Assembly (NCBI RefSeq): GCF_964340395.1
Contig: NC_135551.1
Location: 16,727,003 to 16,791,002, forward strand
DNA from: Glandiceps talaboti
Lineage: Eukaryota > Hemichordata > Enteropneusta > Spengelidae
DNA: 64,000 nt
Reading direction: 5' to 3'
Part shown: positions 1 through 13,200 of the stretch, one piece after another
Position numbering within the stretch: the stretch's first letter is position 1
How the letters are laid out: every line of letters starts with the position of its first letter
Notes under the pieces: model-generated
Told to the model about the DNA's origin: nothing
Database searches by the model: none
What the model saw: the letters and a program-made list of their open reading frames with translations, nothing else
Translations under genes and position numbers: made by a program

Positions 1-60
1 AAGTGCTATCTCATGCAATGCTAAATTTTCTAACATATTAATTTTTTTCAATGACAAAAT

Positions 61-190
61 ATTTCGCGCCCCCCCCCCCTTACAAACCATGAGAATTTTC
101 ATGGCCCCCCCTTCAAGCCTCCCATTTTTTTCATGGCCCCCCCAATTTCTCCCCAGGCCCCCCCCCCTGCCGTAAATTCTGTCCGGTCCC
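61..190. repeat. C-rich dispersed repeat
   Basis: Runs of 7-12 C separated by short A/T-rich words (TTTTCATGG), ending in CCGTAAATTCTG. The same ending follows C-runs near 48,945 and a related C-rich block lies near 55,000, so this is a dispersed repeat and not random composition. I cannot assign a family. Confidence 0.5.
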
Positions 191-1832
191 TTAGGCTCCA
201 AAAATACTCAAATTACAATCCCATTATGTTTAGCTTCAGTGTACATAGTAAACTACAGCTTGTTGTACCTTGCATTTTAATACCGGTAGTCCATTTTACT
301 GACATGTGTAGTCATGAGGATATATTGCATCCCCCCAAAGAAAAAAGAAGAAAAAAAAGAAAGAATAAATTTTCAGTAGGTTGGGCATGTTGAACAGCTT
401 TTTTTATTTTTTTCTGGCCATATTGATAAAAATCAAGTTATAAAATATTAGCACTCGAAAAATTTACATATTTAATTTAAAATACAACATTACAAAATAA
501 TATGAATTTTTATGGTAAGGGTGAAAATGAACCCAAACATGTGTTAATTTGTTAACAACCGTGTGTTTTTGTTGGTGTTATTGTTGAAAAAGGCTGACCA
601 AATATTAACCTCCCGGGATAACCTGTAAATAATAGCGCGGCAGATATAACACATCACGTGACTGTGTGATTTGCTCAAGTTACTGTGATGCATACATGTA
701 AAATAAGTGTGTAGCAAACAATTGGTTTGGTCTGATTACATGTAAACATTGAGGATGTCGTCAAAACAGGGGCACCAATAGGTCAGTTGAGGGACCTCCA
801 AACGGGCAGGAGATGCCTTCTCCGACCAGACTCTCAACCCCACCCATCTTCAGGCAAACCCGCCTTCTTGATTGCCTATAAAGTTTCTAAGGCAATATCA
901 GTACCAGCACAGCTAGTAGAAATCGATGAGGGTGATTTACTCGGTGAAATAATTGTACAACGTAGAGTATAATCTGTAAGATTTCAAATCCATTGAATAC
1001 TTAATTTTTTTATTTGACCTTATACAATGTCCAGGGAAAATATTCAATATTTACATTAAAATACACTTATCAACATATTAAAACCAGTGACAGAATGAAC
1101 AACAAGAAAAAAATATAAAAGTTACAAAAGAAAACACTAACACTGAAAAAAAGAAGTTGACATAATATCCGTCATAGTTTATGCATCCGAAGAGAAAATA
1201 CGGAAATTATACCCTGTCGTTTTACATAGACTAATCATATGAACAAGTACGTGATGAGATATGTAAATACTCAGATCACGATTATAAGTGTAACCTGAGA
1301 TAAATAAAGATGTCGACGATGGATTCAGAAACAAAAGGCGCGAACTTTACATCTTGGTGTTGTCAAAGTAAAAGAATCGAATTCTTTACATTTATTCTCA
1401 CAGCTTTTATTTAACCCCTCTATTTGTCTACATTGTATGTACATATCTCAGGTTTGTTTTATTTTTTGTGTTGATATTAAACTTTATATAAATATATTTT
1501 TAGTATTCTATTATTGATTTTGCACATTAATGTGGGTCATTTGTGACAGCACTATTTAATTATTTTTTTTTATAATTGTTATTTATTTTTTGATGACATT
1601 TACTATTCTAGTCATGTATTTGGTTATCAATCTTATTGTAATCTGGTGTATTTGTCATTTGTATTTAGTAGTTGTGGGATGATTGTAACTAAATGCACGA
1701 CTTTTGTAGTAGGAATTTTGGTAAATAAATAAACACACAGATAAAAAGTAACAAACAAACAAAATAAGCAAACAAACAAACAAAACAAAAAACCGAGACA
1801 AACTTGCATCCAAACGAACAAAAACGCAGACC
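191..1832. other. Non-coding stretch, no gene recognised
   Basis: AT-rich sequence without recognisable exons. One frame on the plus strand is open from 736 to 972 (ending ...GEIIVQRRV then a stop) but it has no ATG and no convincing splice acceptor, and I do not recognise the peptide. It may be an exon or transposon scrap. Confidence 0.4.
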
Positions 1833-2518
1833 AAAAAATACATTAATGACATGACATGTCATGGTTTGACATGACATGAAATTAATATGATTGTACCACC
1901 ACCAAATGAATGTGATTGTACACCACCAAATTAATGTGATTGTACCACAACCACCACCACCACCAAATTAATGTCATTATTACCACCACCAAATTAATGC
2001 AATTGTACACCACCACCACCACCACCACCACCACCACCACCGTCACCAAATTAATGTGATTTTACCACCACCACCATCACCAAATTAATGTGATTGTACC
2101 ACCACCACCACCACCACCACCACCACCACCACGACCAACAAATTAATGTGACTGTACACCACCACCAAAAAATACATAAATGACATGACATGACATGACA
2201 TGGCATGACTTGACATGATATGAAATTAATATGATTGTACCTCCACCAAATGAATGTGATTGTACACCACCAAATTAATATGATTGTACCACCACCACCA
2301 CCACCACCACCACCACCAATTGAATGTAATTGTACACCACCAACGAATTAATGTAATTGTACACCACTACCACCAAACCATCACCACCACCACCACCACC
2401 ACCACCACCAATTGAATGTGATTGTACACCACCACCGAATTAATGTAGTTGTACAACACTACCACCAAATTAATGTGATTGTACCACCACCACCACCACC
2501 AAATTAATGTGATTGTAC
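1833..2518. repeat. ACC-rich minisatellite with higher-order unit
   Basis: About a dozen copies of AATTAATGTGATTGTAC, each followed by a variable run of CAC/ACC triplets. A second level is visible: the block starting AAAAATACATTAATGACATG at about 1,834 recurs with changes at about 2,167 (AAAAATACATAAATGACATG), giving a unit near 333 bp. It is non-coding in all frames I checked. Confidence 0.75.
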
Positions 2519-4542
2519 CTTTAAATCAGATGTAGTCATAGTATTCCACAATTCATTTATTTATATAGCCTAAAATAGTCGTAGAAAGGAGATCATAACA
2601 TGACGACTACTACTCTCAGGTGAATTTAACCTAAAACACAACATACATGTAATTAAAGGTGTATATCAAGTACGAGATGGCATTGGGTAAATACGCTATT
2701 TTTAGCTGACCCGGATCTGTGTCCCTTGTCGTTTTAACTGATGCATACTGGTGAACTGACCATAGCTTGGTAGAGGTCAAAGGTTAATCGATTTCTGTAA
2801 ATACCAGACAGTCCAGCTTGGCAACGATGTAATGCAGGCAAGTTGAAAACAATACAATGTACACAATAAACTTAGTAGCTTGATTAACATATTACAGAAT
2901 CATATGTTCTTTGTGAAATTACTAAAATTCCTCCAATCTCTAATTACCAACTAAGACGTCTCTATACTGTGTTTATTTGCTGTTAAGTTCTGACAAAATG
3001 ACAGCAACTCTAGGAAATACGTGTCTCATTAGGATATATATGATTGGGGTCATATTTTATCTGATAAACACCCGGTACTATGTTCAACCACAGAAACCAA
3101 CTGTATTGTAAAATGTATAATGCCAAAATTCATCTCAGTAACTCTTAATTCATTTCTCATACTCGAAAAAAGATATTGAGTGATGCTTTAATACAAATTA
3201 AATTTTTCTTATGTTGACTGTTAGGATTAACTTTAATGTGGATAACATTGTCACTTATTAAAGAAGACATTTAATTTTGAAAATTGGTATTAGAGGGTGT
3301 GATTATTTTTCATAACGATCAATTTACCATAGTGTACATATGTATGTATTTAAAAAAAATTGTAATACCTCCCTACTCAGGGCTTCCATAGTCGAGCTCG
3401 ATAACTTAACGGATGGACGCCAACTACGGCAGGGTTTTGTCTAATTTAAGCCAGAAAGGAGGCATGTGTAGAACTATTTAATCTTCAACATATCTGTGAT
3501 AAACAGATTGCCATATGGATCAATTAATTGTTACGTTGTCTATGCCTTTGATAGCCGTGTTATGCTAATTTTGTATCTACAATAATGATTAATATAATTC
3601 TTTACTTGTAGAATTTATGGATGTGAGTAAAGTTAATAAACAGATAGACAAGGGTTAAACATGAACTGTTAACATAATATGCTAGGATTGAATGTATTCA
3701 ACTTATAACAACACCCAAAGTATAACGGTATACAATAATGGGTGATCTAGTAATTTTATATAAATAAATACATTTCGATATATAGGTACAATTACATAAA
3801 ATGTTTTCTTTGCCTAACAATAACTAATTTTTTTTTTAGATAAGAATGGTTTCGATGGGTCAACAAACTTTAACGAGGTCAATTCTTCAGATCTGTGACC
3901 CTGTCATATAAATGTTTTACAAAATAATAGGTGAACTAAGACACAAGTTTTGAAATAAAGCTGAGAAATACAAAATCAGCAGTGATTTAAAGAAAATTAA
4001 AAGAATTTTAAAAATCATTAAAATATTTGGGTTTTTCATATAATATATAATATAGCTGTGTCACTCTGAAAGTGTAATTGTGGGAAGGTAGTATGGATTT
4101 GAAAACAAAATGGTGATTTGGATAATCTGTTTCTTCATGCTTGTTGTTTTTCTTTTTTCTATTTTGCATTAGGTCTAAAACTGAACTCTGATATGGACGT
4201 ATGACAGCACACATTCGGTGAAGGGAATATATCTTATCCGTACGCGTAGAAGGATGCTGAACTCGAAACCAAACTGTGAAATTAGTGAAACACGACAACC
4301 GAAACTATACGTGTACGAGAGTTGTATATAAATTGAGGAAGACTTCAACACTTCAACACAAAATTCTTTACTTTAAATACTACTTACATATTAAAGAAGA
4401 TACTATATCTACCGATTATTTAGAATGAGATGGGAACAAATATATTTTATTCACCAAAATAAATATCAGTAATATTCAAGTACAAACGTTTCAAATTTTC
4501 GGTTGGTATTTTTACGCTGAAATATTCTTAGGAGTCAGTTTA

Positions 4543-4577
<35 letters not shown>

Positions 4578-7500
4578 TTTTGAAAGATTACGTCACCTAT
4601 TCTGTGAATAATTCTTTCATATCATAAAGTAAAACATTGAAGAACATTATATCATTGAATTTTTACATCAATTCTTTAGATAAAATGCGTAGGAAAAAAT
4701 CTAAATTTAAAATATACTGTATTTAACTCTTTCTTGCAAACCTGTCTGATGATGTGTGTAAACAACTATGCAATAGTAACCAGATTAATTTAGATATGTA
4801 TAAAACACAGATAGATAAAAAAAATGTCAAAGTCTAACAATTTTGAATTACGGTTTTATTGATTATTTAGCTACAAAGTTGACATTACATACCTTTCAAC
4901 AGACCCTAGAGAAATGTGGGTTGCAATATTTGTTATCAAAACGATTTATGAGTACTCCAGAAGTTCTTTATTGAAAAGGTGAGGTTTGCTCATAAATTAC
5001 TGCTTAGTATACATGTAATGTTTGCGTAGAATACAAACACAACAAAATACAACCACTAAATTCAAACGTCCGATAAAACTGTGACAAATACCTGTAAGTA
5101 AAGGTCATACATACGAGATAAGACATGCAATTCGTCTTGTTATGGTGCCCTCTGTGATAAATATAACGGAACATTAAAATCTATCTCATGCCCCATCATT
5201 ATAAAGGTTATATGAATATGTTAATATGGATAATATGTTTAGATGAATATTTAAATTAAATCCAAATATAACATTATTCTACAATTTCATTGTTTAATCG
5301 TTGTTTCTGTGTTGGATGATTTGTGTGTTGAATACAAATGTTCAACAATAAGTTTTATTGGGATCTTTCCAAATCTCTGATGCAGCTTATTAAAGTGAGT
5401 TATTAAGGTCAAGTCAATAATCATACTTATCACAATATTTACCATTAAAGATAAATTAATTATATTATTTGTTTGATGGAAATCGGTAAATACAAGTCAA
5501 CATTTGAAGTGTCACGTGACGTGTACAACTGATTGAGTGAATATTGTATTGATAAACAAATAGCGGAGAAATTCAATTCAGTCTACATCCAGACCATCCA
5601 CACATCAATTTGCATGAAAATCTTCAATCCATGGCTAGGCGTCATTATTTAATGGGTTTCTGGATTAATTCAGTGTGCGTTCCATTCAACTAAAATGTCT
5701 AAACTGTTTGATATAGTAATTAAGTAAGTAAGTTTGTAAACAAGCTGAGTTTGACTTCTTGTGTTTACTTGTGATAAAAATTGCTTACTATTTTTTTATC
5801 AAGTCAGTTTTCAAAATCCTTTTCAATACGTCAATAAAATAACGATTATACGCGATAGTGTTATTGCAATAATGTGTCCTAATTAACAAAGCCTGTATTT
5901 GTGTATGTTACAACTGTTCTTCCAATTAGACAATATCTGAAGATGCAAGCAAAAAACATAATTGTGTACATCACGTTCAGTTTCCAAACCATTTTCGTTG
6001 AGAAACAGTAGCCAACTCAACATTGTATATTACCGATTTAACTGGTAAGTATTGCCTTGGTCCAAACAGACGAGTCATTCACATCCAATAAATTAACGTA
6101 AGGTTATCTTTTTGCCCTCACGGAAAACCTTCGATCTAAATCTAACATCATTGATACATTCCTAGTATTCTTCTAGTTTCAAAATCGCTTTCTTTCAATC
6201 TTAAAGAAGTATTTATGAGATAGTAGCAACGCAACGTGTTCAGTCTATATGGTCGATTTAACTGACGAGTATTGTCGTGGTAAAAAAATTAAAGAATATT
6301 GTTTTTAAGCGATTATACCCTAATTTTAGTTCCCCAAAATATTCAGCCACAGTCATTTGAACATAATATAGAATGACGTATAATGTGTGTGAATATGATA
6401 TAGTTTGTGATGCTTTGATCTTCATTCATCTACATCTATTTTGAATTTATTGGTCTTTCTCTTGTTCACAAGTATTTACCTTTTGGTCTGATAGGATTAA
6501 TCACTCCCGCTCCTATACAACACAACACAACACAACACAACAAACATATATAATTAGTGTATATATATTAACAGTCATCAAAATGTTCCATAGACTGCTA
6601 TATGTTTTTTTTAAATTAAACTTCTATGTGTCTTTGCACTTTTCGATGATTCTCATTTCCAAATTCCTGCCATATTTAATTTGGTATTAATGAGATTGAA
6701 ATAGTGAAGGAATATTATTGATTCATCTGGGATTGGGACATGAAGTCTAGGCGAAGATTGCCCACCGGTGGTCTTTTTCACCGTTATGAAATGTTGGTCT
6801 TTCGTGTTTTTCATTTCCCCAAACCATGACTCATTAACAATTGAATTTAATTGTTGATAACGTTATCCAGTGGTCGTTTGACGCATGAGTATAACTATTT
6901 AAACCCTGCATAGGCTGACATTTATTCATTTCCCTACACACGGACTAAGTTTTTCACCATAAATTCATCTGACTCGCTTTCAAGTAAAAATATTTGTGAC
7001 CAGAAATAGTTATGTTGACAAGCTAAATCTTGACTTTGACGACAAAAAAGGAAAGAATGAGGTCGAGGCCTTGTTAATAATATTATGACTCAATTATAGA
7101 AATACTGCGGATTTAGAAATACGGGTATATAATGATAACAATATTTGGTGTACGAATTTTGCGAGGTAGGCAATACCATGAATTAATCTACTTCAAAATT
7201 TTATCAAAGGAATAGATCTTACCGAAGAACACTCTGTCAAGCCGTTTTATAATAGTTAACGGCGGTGGTGGGGGTGGGGGTGGGGGTAATACTGTATGTT
7301 TTACTGACTGGTGAATAGCTGCATAATATAAACGAAGGTATACCAAATGTTCACAGATTGCAAAAATGTGGTGTTTTACCGACCCTTTAGATAGAAATAT
7401 GATATTCGTATCATGATGGGTAGATAACTTCATGTACAGTTTACATAGTATCCACACATACAGCAAACCGTAAAATATCGTTTTACCTAGTACAGCAATG

Positions 7501-8559
7501 TTCGACCAACTGTACCTCTTGGTCTGCCTCACAAGCTGTGCTAAAACTACTACTACTACGAGCAGCAAGTTTATCTATTGATCAGTGTAATCTTTCATAC
7601 CATGATGTTCAATTAGTGCACATTTGACCAGTGGAGTTTTAAGAGGAGTAATCTGGATAGCTACACTGTGGGATACCTAATCTGATATAATAAACAAAGT
7701 TTTAAAGTTGTATATTGTGTTCTAGTTGCTACTTTAACATCAAATGTTTGAGTTGTTTGTTTATTAGTCCGAGACGAGTGAATGTAAGTGTGTCATATCA
7801 TCTGTGTAGTGACTTGCCTGCCTTGGTCTTATCAACAATTTGTTTACAATCAACATAGGTAGTGAAAGTTTCCGTAATCAATAGAGAAATTTGTCGTCAG
7901 TAGGTAGTTTGAGCACTGCTTGAGACAGACTAAGAGGTTGGTTGAACATAACTGTAACTCAATAGTGTGGTGTGTTTTGTGTGACCTGATCATCATCGCA
8001 AAATTAAACATGTAAATTTGGATTTGTTGACCTTTATTACTTGAATCTCTCTACCAGACAATGTGTTATTATATAATACAATTCGATATAGTACCTTCTA
8101 TTAAGTTTTTGTTAACACCATTTGATATTGTTCCACTCACCAGCAAAACCTGCAATGCTGACAGCCCTATTAATATTTCGAGTAGTCATACTGGTACGTT
8201 TAATGTGTAAATAGGGGCAGGGATTGGGCAGTCCTGCGCCCTGATGTAGGGACCCGAATGATAAATTTACATTCATTAACAGAATAACCTTATCAGTGTA
8301 CAAACCATGTGAATGATGTATCATTGTGATGCTAAAAGTTCCAGAAAACAACTCAATTAGAAGTAGCTATAGGTTTAGCATGATTTGTGTTTTTATTTCA
8401 GAATGTTTTAGTGAAAATGTACCATACACTAAATTATGAAATATTTGAAAAATGTATGAAAGTATTAGTTAGATGTAACATTGTTTTGCTATAAACTAAT
8501 CGAATACATCAGTAACTTTAATTCCTCGTTTAGACTTGTCTCTTTGGAACGCTGTAGGT
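2519..8559. other. Six kilobases with no recognisable gene
   Basis: AT-rich intergenic or intronic DNA. I see only simple tracts: (GTT)n at about 4,543-4,575, (ACACA)n near 6,518-6,541 and a G-rich tract at 7,258-7,288. No LDLa exon, transposase or reverse transcriptase motif was found on either strand. It does not visibly match the duplicated units to its right. Confidence 0.5.
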
Positions 8560-8893
8560 TTATACAAAGGGCGCCGCCAATGGCCAGTGTGGAAACGGGA
8601 CGAAACTACTTGGACACGTGACATACATGTATACCAGTATATATAAACTCATTGAACATTGTTTGTGTGTAAATGTTGTCAATTAACTCTGGGTCAAAAA
8701 TCATTATTTTTAGCCATTACCGAGTGGAACAAATGTACTAACTTCTAATCGAGCCAGCTGGTTTTAATACTAGATTTGAAAAAAAAAATGGTTTTTAATA
8801 TGCGTTTTCATAATTGTTTTTCCGTTGAAAATGCACACGACGACACGTACACAGTTATACATACACATACCGACACCTGTACAGTAAGCTAGC

Positions 8894-9011
8894 TGGACGG
8901 ACGGACGAACAGACAGTCAGTCAGACAGACAGACAGACAGACGGACGGACGGACGGACGGACGGACGGACGGACAGACAGACAGACAGACGGACAGACAG
9001 ACAGACAGACG

Positions 9012-9062
<51 letters not shown>
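8894..9062. repeat. (GGAC/AGAC)n tetranucleotide tract
   Basis: Compound microsatellite of GGAC, then AGAC units, about 170 bp. Short AGAC tracts lie at similar places in copy B (22,850-22,893 and 23,453-23,480). Open frames across it are artefacts of the repeat. Confidence 0.9.
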
Positions 9063-9067
<5 letters not shown>

Positions 9068-10238
9068 AGAAACATTCCTTCGAAGGGTAAAAAGCTCTCA
9101 AAATACCTTAATCAAAAGTCGTTTCAGTGTAATGTTGACAGTGAATAGTGTGTATTGTTAATACGCAGTATAATTTATCATCACATTAACTGACAACTAA
9201 AACTATTTTCAATTTAATGCTGATACTTTATTTAAATCCATAACACCAAATTGTAAAATCAAAACCGAAAATTTTAATAACACCGTCACCAATATAATTG
9301 CCTACATTATACGTGTACGTCAATCCTCTCTCTCCCAAATAATTCGCTTTTTTTACAACGATGTGTGTTGTCTATGCTAGTAAGGACATTTTGGTAGTCT
9401 AGCCTCTCTGTCAGACTTTAACATCAACAATTATTTGGAACGTGTCGGGTTTATGAAGGTGTCAAAAATTACATTTTGTTTTTAAATATCGCCGTACTCT
9501 ATAGCATGGAAGATAACAACAAGATCAAAATAGCTTAGACAAAAAGCATACTTCTTGGTTCTGTTGACTAATTTGTTGTATTCGACTTCTTAATCAATAG
9601 GAATGATTGGATTGATGATCACGTTTCATAAAGTGGGCCCATAATGCTAGATAATAACACATGATTCAGTTTCAATATCAATGATTAAGCTGAACGAATT
9701 ATTAACACCCTTCAACATATAGCCAATATAAATCAATTGTAATATTGCAATACTGGGATAGGTGTTTCATCATCTGCTATATGGTAGCAAATATATTCCA
9801 GAATTAAAAAAACAACAACATTGTACTATTCATTGAAGAAGCATAACAGAAGCAATTTGTCGAATGTCTTTACAATAACGATATTTTGTAGAACATGATA
9901 ACTTTGTGATACATCTGTTCGCCTAAGAAGTCCAGGTGCAGACACAGAATACTAACACTATGAAAGGTTACAGAGGAACAATTTGAAAACATGGAAGGAT
10001 GTAGACAGAAGTGTGTAAGTAAGTGAGTGAGAGTTAAGTTTTATTTTAAATTGTTTTAAGGGAAAAGCGGAAGACTTAGAGTGAGAGTGACGAAGACTGT
10101 GATATGATATGCATATATGTCTTCAAAACCATCACCAAATAATAGAAACAATGAATTAATAAATATTGTCTTCGGACGATTCCATTACATCTTTTGACAC
10201 ATTTTCCGTGACAGACCACTTGGATATTCAGTCCTTAT

Positions 10239-10243
10239 TTACT
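10239..10243 (-). CDS. Last coding bases and stop, copy A
   Basis: Acceptor TTTTACAG is followed by AG TAA, so a phase-1 entry gives Glu then stop. All three copies keep this acceptor and AGTAAA start, while the sequence after it drifts by indels like 3' UTR. A minus-strand AATAAA lies near 10,040. A phase-0 reading would extend copies B and C (LNIEVKCHGKCTK) but stops at once in A. Confidence 0.55.
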
Positions 10244-13200
10244 CTGTAAAACGAAACCAACATTCAATTAATAAACAAATCTGTATTTCTATTATTTCTG
10301 CCACGGTTTTGAAAAAAAAAACATGCATGTATATATGTTCTAATGCTGAGGAATAAAGACAACTAATGAATATGCAATTCTTCCAGCATAAAATTGGCTG
10401 ATGATATTGCACTGAGGATATGCAAAGTGTTATGATCATCCACAAATCTACGTAGATATTAATACAGTTCTATATGGCTTAATCATTGTAGATCTACACA
10501 TATAATTTGTGGTATTTTGCTGTCAACATTACAGACACGGTATAACTTTTGTTTCTCTACTTGGCTTAAAATGAAGGCAAATTGTCCTAGAATAGTTGGT
10601 ATGTCTACTTAATCACTTTTCGTTCAGGACAACATTGTATTTTCCCAGCAGAAAACAAAGTGACATACTTACATAGAGAATCAATTGTACATACTTGCAG
10701 TTATAAATTTAACAAACTTTATAACGTACCAGAACAATTCATTTCATCACTTCCGTCATCACAGTCTTGATATGTATCACATCGGGTGACAGCACTTGTA
10801 CATTTCCCATTTTCACATTTGAATAATAATTCATCTGTACAATCTAAGAAGGAGTTGAAAGTACAATGTGTCATAACATAGTTTTATACAGAGTGTAAAC
10901 ACTCATGTTGTTTTGAAGAATGTCAAATTTGGTTGTGTAGACGAGTGAACATCATTCCATGCTCCACATACATTGTGCCAATACATTAACATAATAGACG
11001 AAAATATATGGCGAGTGTATATTTTATACATCTACAATCATGTCATATTTGACTTCGGCAAGAATAGTGTATGTGCTGAATTATCTTTGATATGATATTA
11101 TTTGATAGTTAATACAGGCGATACATGTAATGTACATCACTGAAAAAAAAACGTTACTGTGTACGTATTTAGGCCTTGAAAAATAATTGTTTGGTTCCAG
11201 TTACCCGACCCTACCCAGTTTTCACTGTCGACTCTGAACGTTTTTCACGTATTTGAGAAAAAATAATGAAATCGCAAAAATTGTGAAGTCTAACGAAGAT
11301 GGTTGTGGAAACTGATATCAACTTAAAAAGAAAATGTAAAACTGTTCTTCCAATCTGTAATGGATGTACATCTGATAGGAAGAAAATAAATAACACAGAG
11401 ACCGTTTGGAAAACAATGGGAAACATGAACTAGACACTTACACATGGAAAGAAAATATACAACAAATAAACTAACTAACTAACCTACCTACCCTACCTAT
11501 TCTAACAATTCAGCTTAATTTCTAGTATTAAGCCTTATCGTACGTACCTTCACAAAGTTTCCCCTCGTCACTTCCATCGCTGCAGTCTTCATAACCATTA
11601 CATAAAGTCCAAAGCGAAATACAATATCCATTGTCACATTCAAATCCTGGGCAATCTGTCCAGATATGAAGAAATAGCTGTTAAAAGATATGCAGTGCTC
11701 CAGAATTAAGCTTGACATGAGTTACTCCTGGAAAGTCCATTATTATTACACTGATTTTCGAACTTTTGATATTTATGGTAATGTTTGCAGGCGTGCGTAA
11801 CAGTCAATTTTATTTCATTTCAAACCTGTCCATCAACATTTTCATGGGGGGGGGGGGTGAAATTAAATCATTAAATCTCAGAAAAATGCGCGATGATTTG
11901 ATGATGATATTTTTGTTAATTTTCCTAGGTGATGGCAGTTGATTAGATGATATGTTCTAATGTTAAGGAATAAAGGTAACATACTAGAATAAAACTGTTA
12001 TAGCAGAAATTGGCTGATGACATTGCACTGAGGATATGCAAAGTGTTATGATCATCGACAAAGATACATCATTTCCACTATCCATTTACCACCAGAAGCA
12101 TTAAATCTATCATCATGTGATCTCGGAAGAGAGGTATTTATTTATTTATTGCCGGTGATCAATGTGGCAAACATGTCTTGATGATAGGAGAAAATAGCAA
12201 AAAATGGCTTCATCATTGTACATCTATGCACAGAAATTGTGGTGTTTTGCCGTCAACATTAGAGATACTTGAAGTTAATCCGTATGAACAAAATGTTATT
12301 GTACGCCATGTTCAATAATTACTCATTTAGTCGGTATAACTTTTGTTTCTCTACTTGGTTTGAAAGGAAGGCACACTGTCTAAGTATAGAAGGAAAGTGA
12401 TTGGGCCACCTTGGTATGCCTATTTATCACTTTCGTTTAATACAACATTGTATCTCCCAGTAGACAACTGAGTGACATACTTACATAGAGAAACAATTCT
12501 ACATATTTGCAGTCCTACAAACAAACTCTAGAACCTACCAGGACAATTCAGTTCATCACTTCCATCATCACAGTTTCGATATGAATTACATCGGTTGAAA
12601 ACACTTGTACACTTTCCATTATCACATTGGAATAAGTATTTATCTGTACAATCTATGAATGGATTGAATATAATATAAACATTCAAACATTCTTTCAAAG
12701 AATGTATTAAATGTGGTTGTGTAGACGAGTGAACGTAATTACATGCTCCACATCCATTGTGCAAATACATTACCATACATTAAAACAAGAACATGTCGAG
12801 TTGTCATATTTGACTTCGGCAAGAATAATCTATGTGTTGTCTTCCTTTTCGCCATACATATGTTTTATATTATTTGATAGTTAATGCAGGTGATATATAT
12901 CATGAAATCTATAACTGCATACATATTTACAGAACGTACCTTCACAACGTTGCCCCTCGTCACTTCCGTCATCACAGTCCTTAGAATCATCACATACAGC
13001 CCAATGCAGAATACAGCGTCCATTGTCACATTCAAATCCTTGGCAATCTATCCATATATGAACAAAATTGTACAAGAGATGCACTACTTCTGAATGGAGT
13101 TTGTCATAAACATAACATACAGCCCAATCAGGATCCATTGTTACATTAAAATCAATATCAATCTGTCCAGATATGAACAACAATCATTTGAGAGATCTGC

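Noticed and set aside
11211-11426. Recurrent open frame with [14 protein letters not shown] in four LDLa units
   Set aside because: It belongs to the AGGCCT-ended mobile element, ends differ between copies, and it has no start or splice context.
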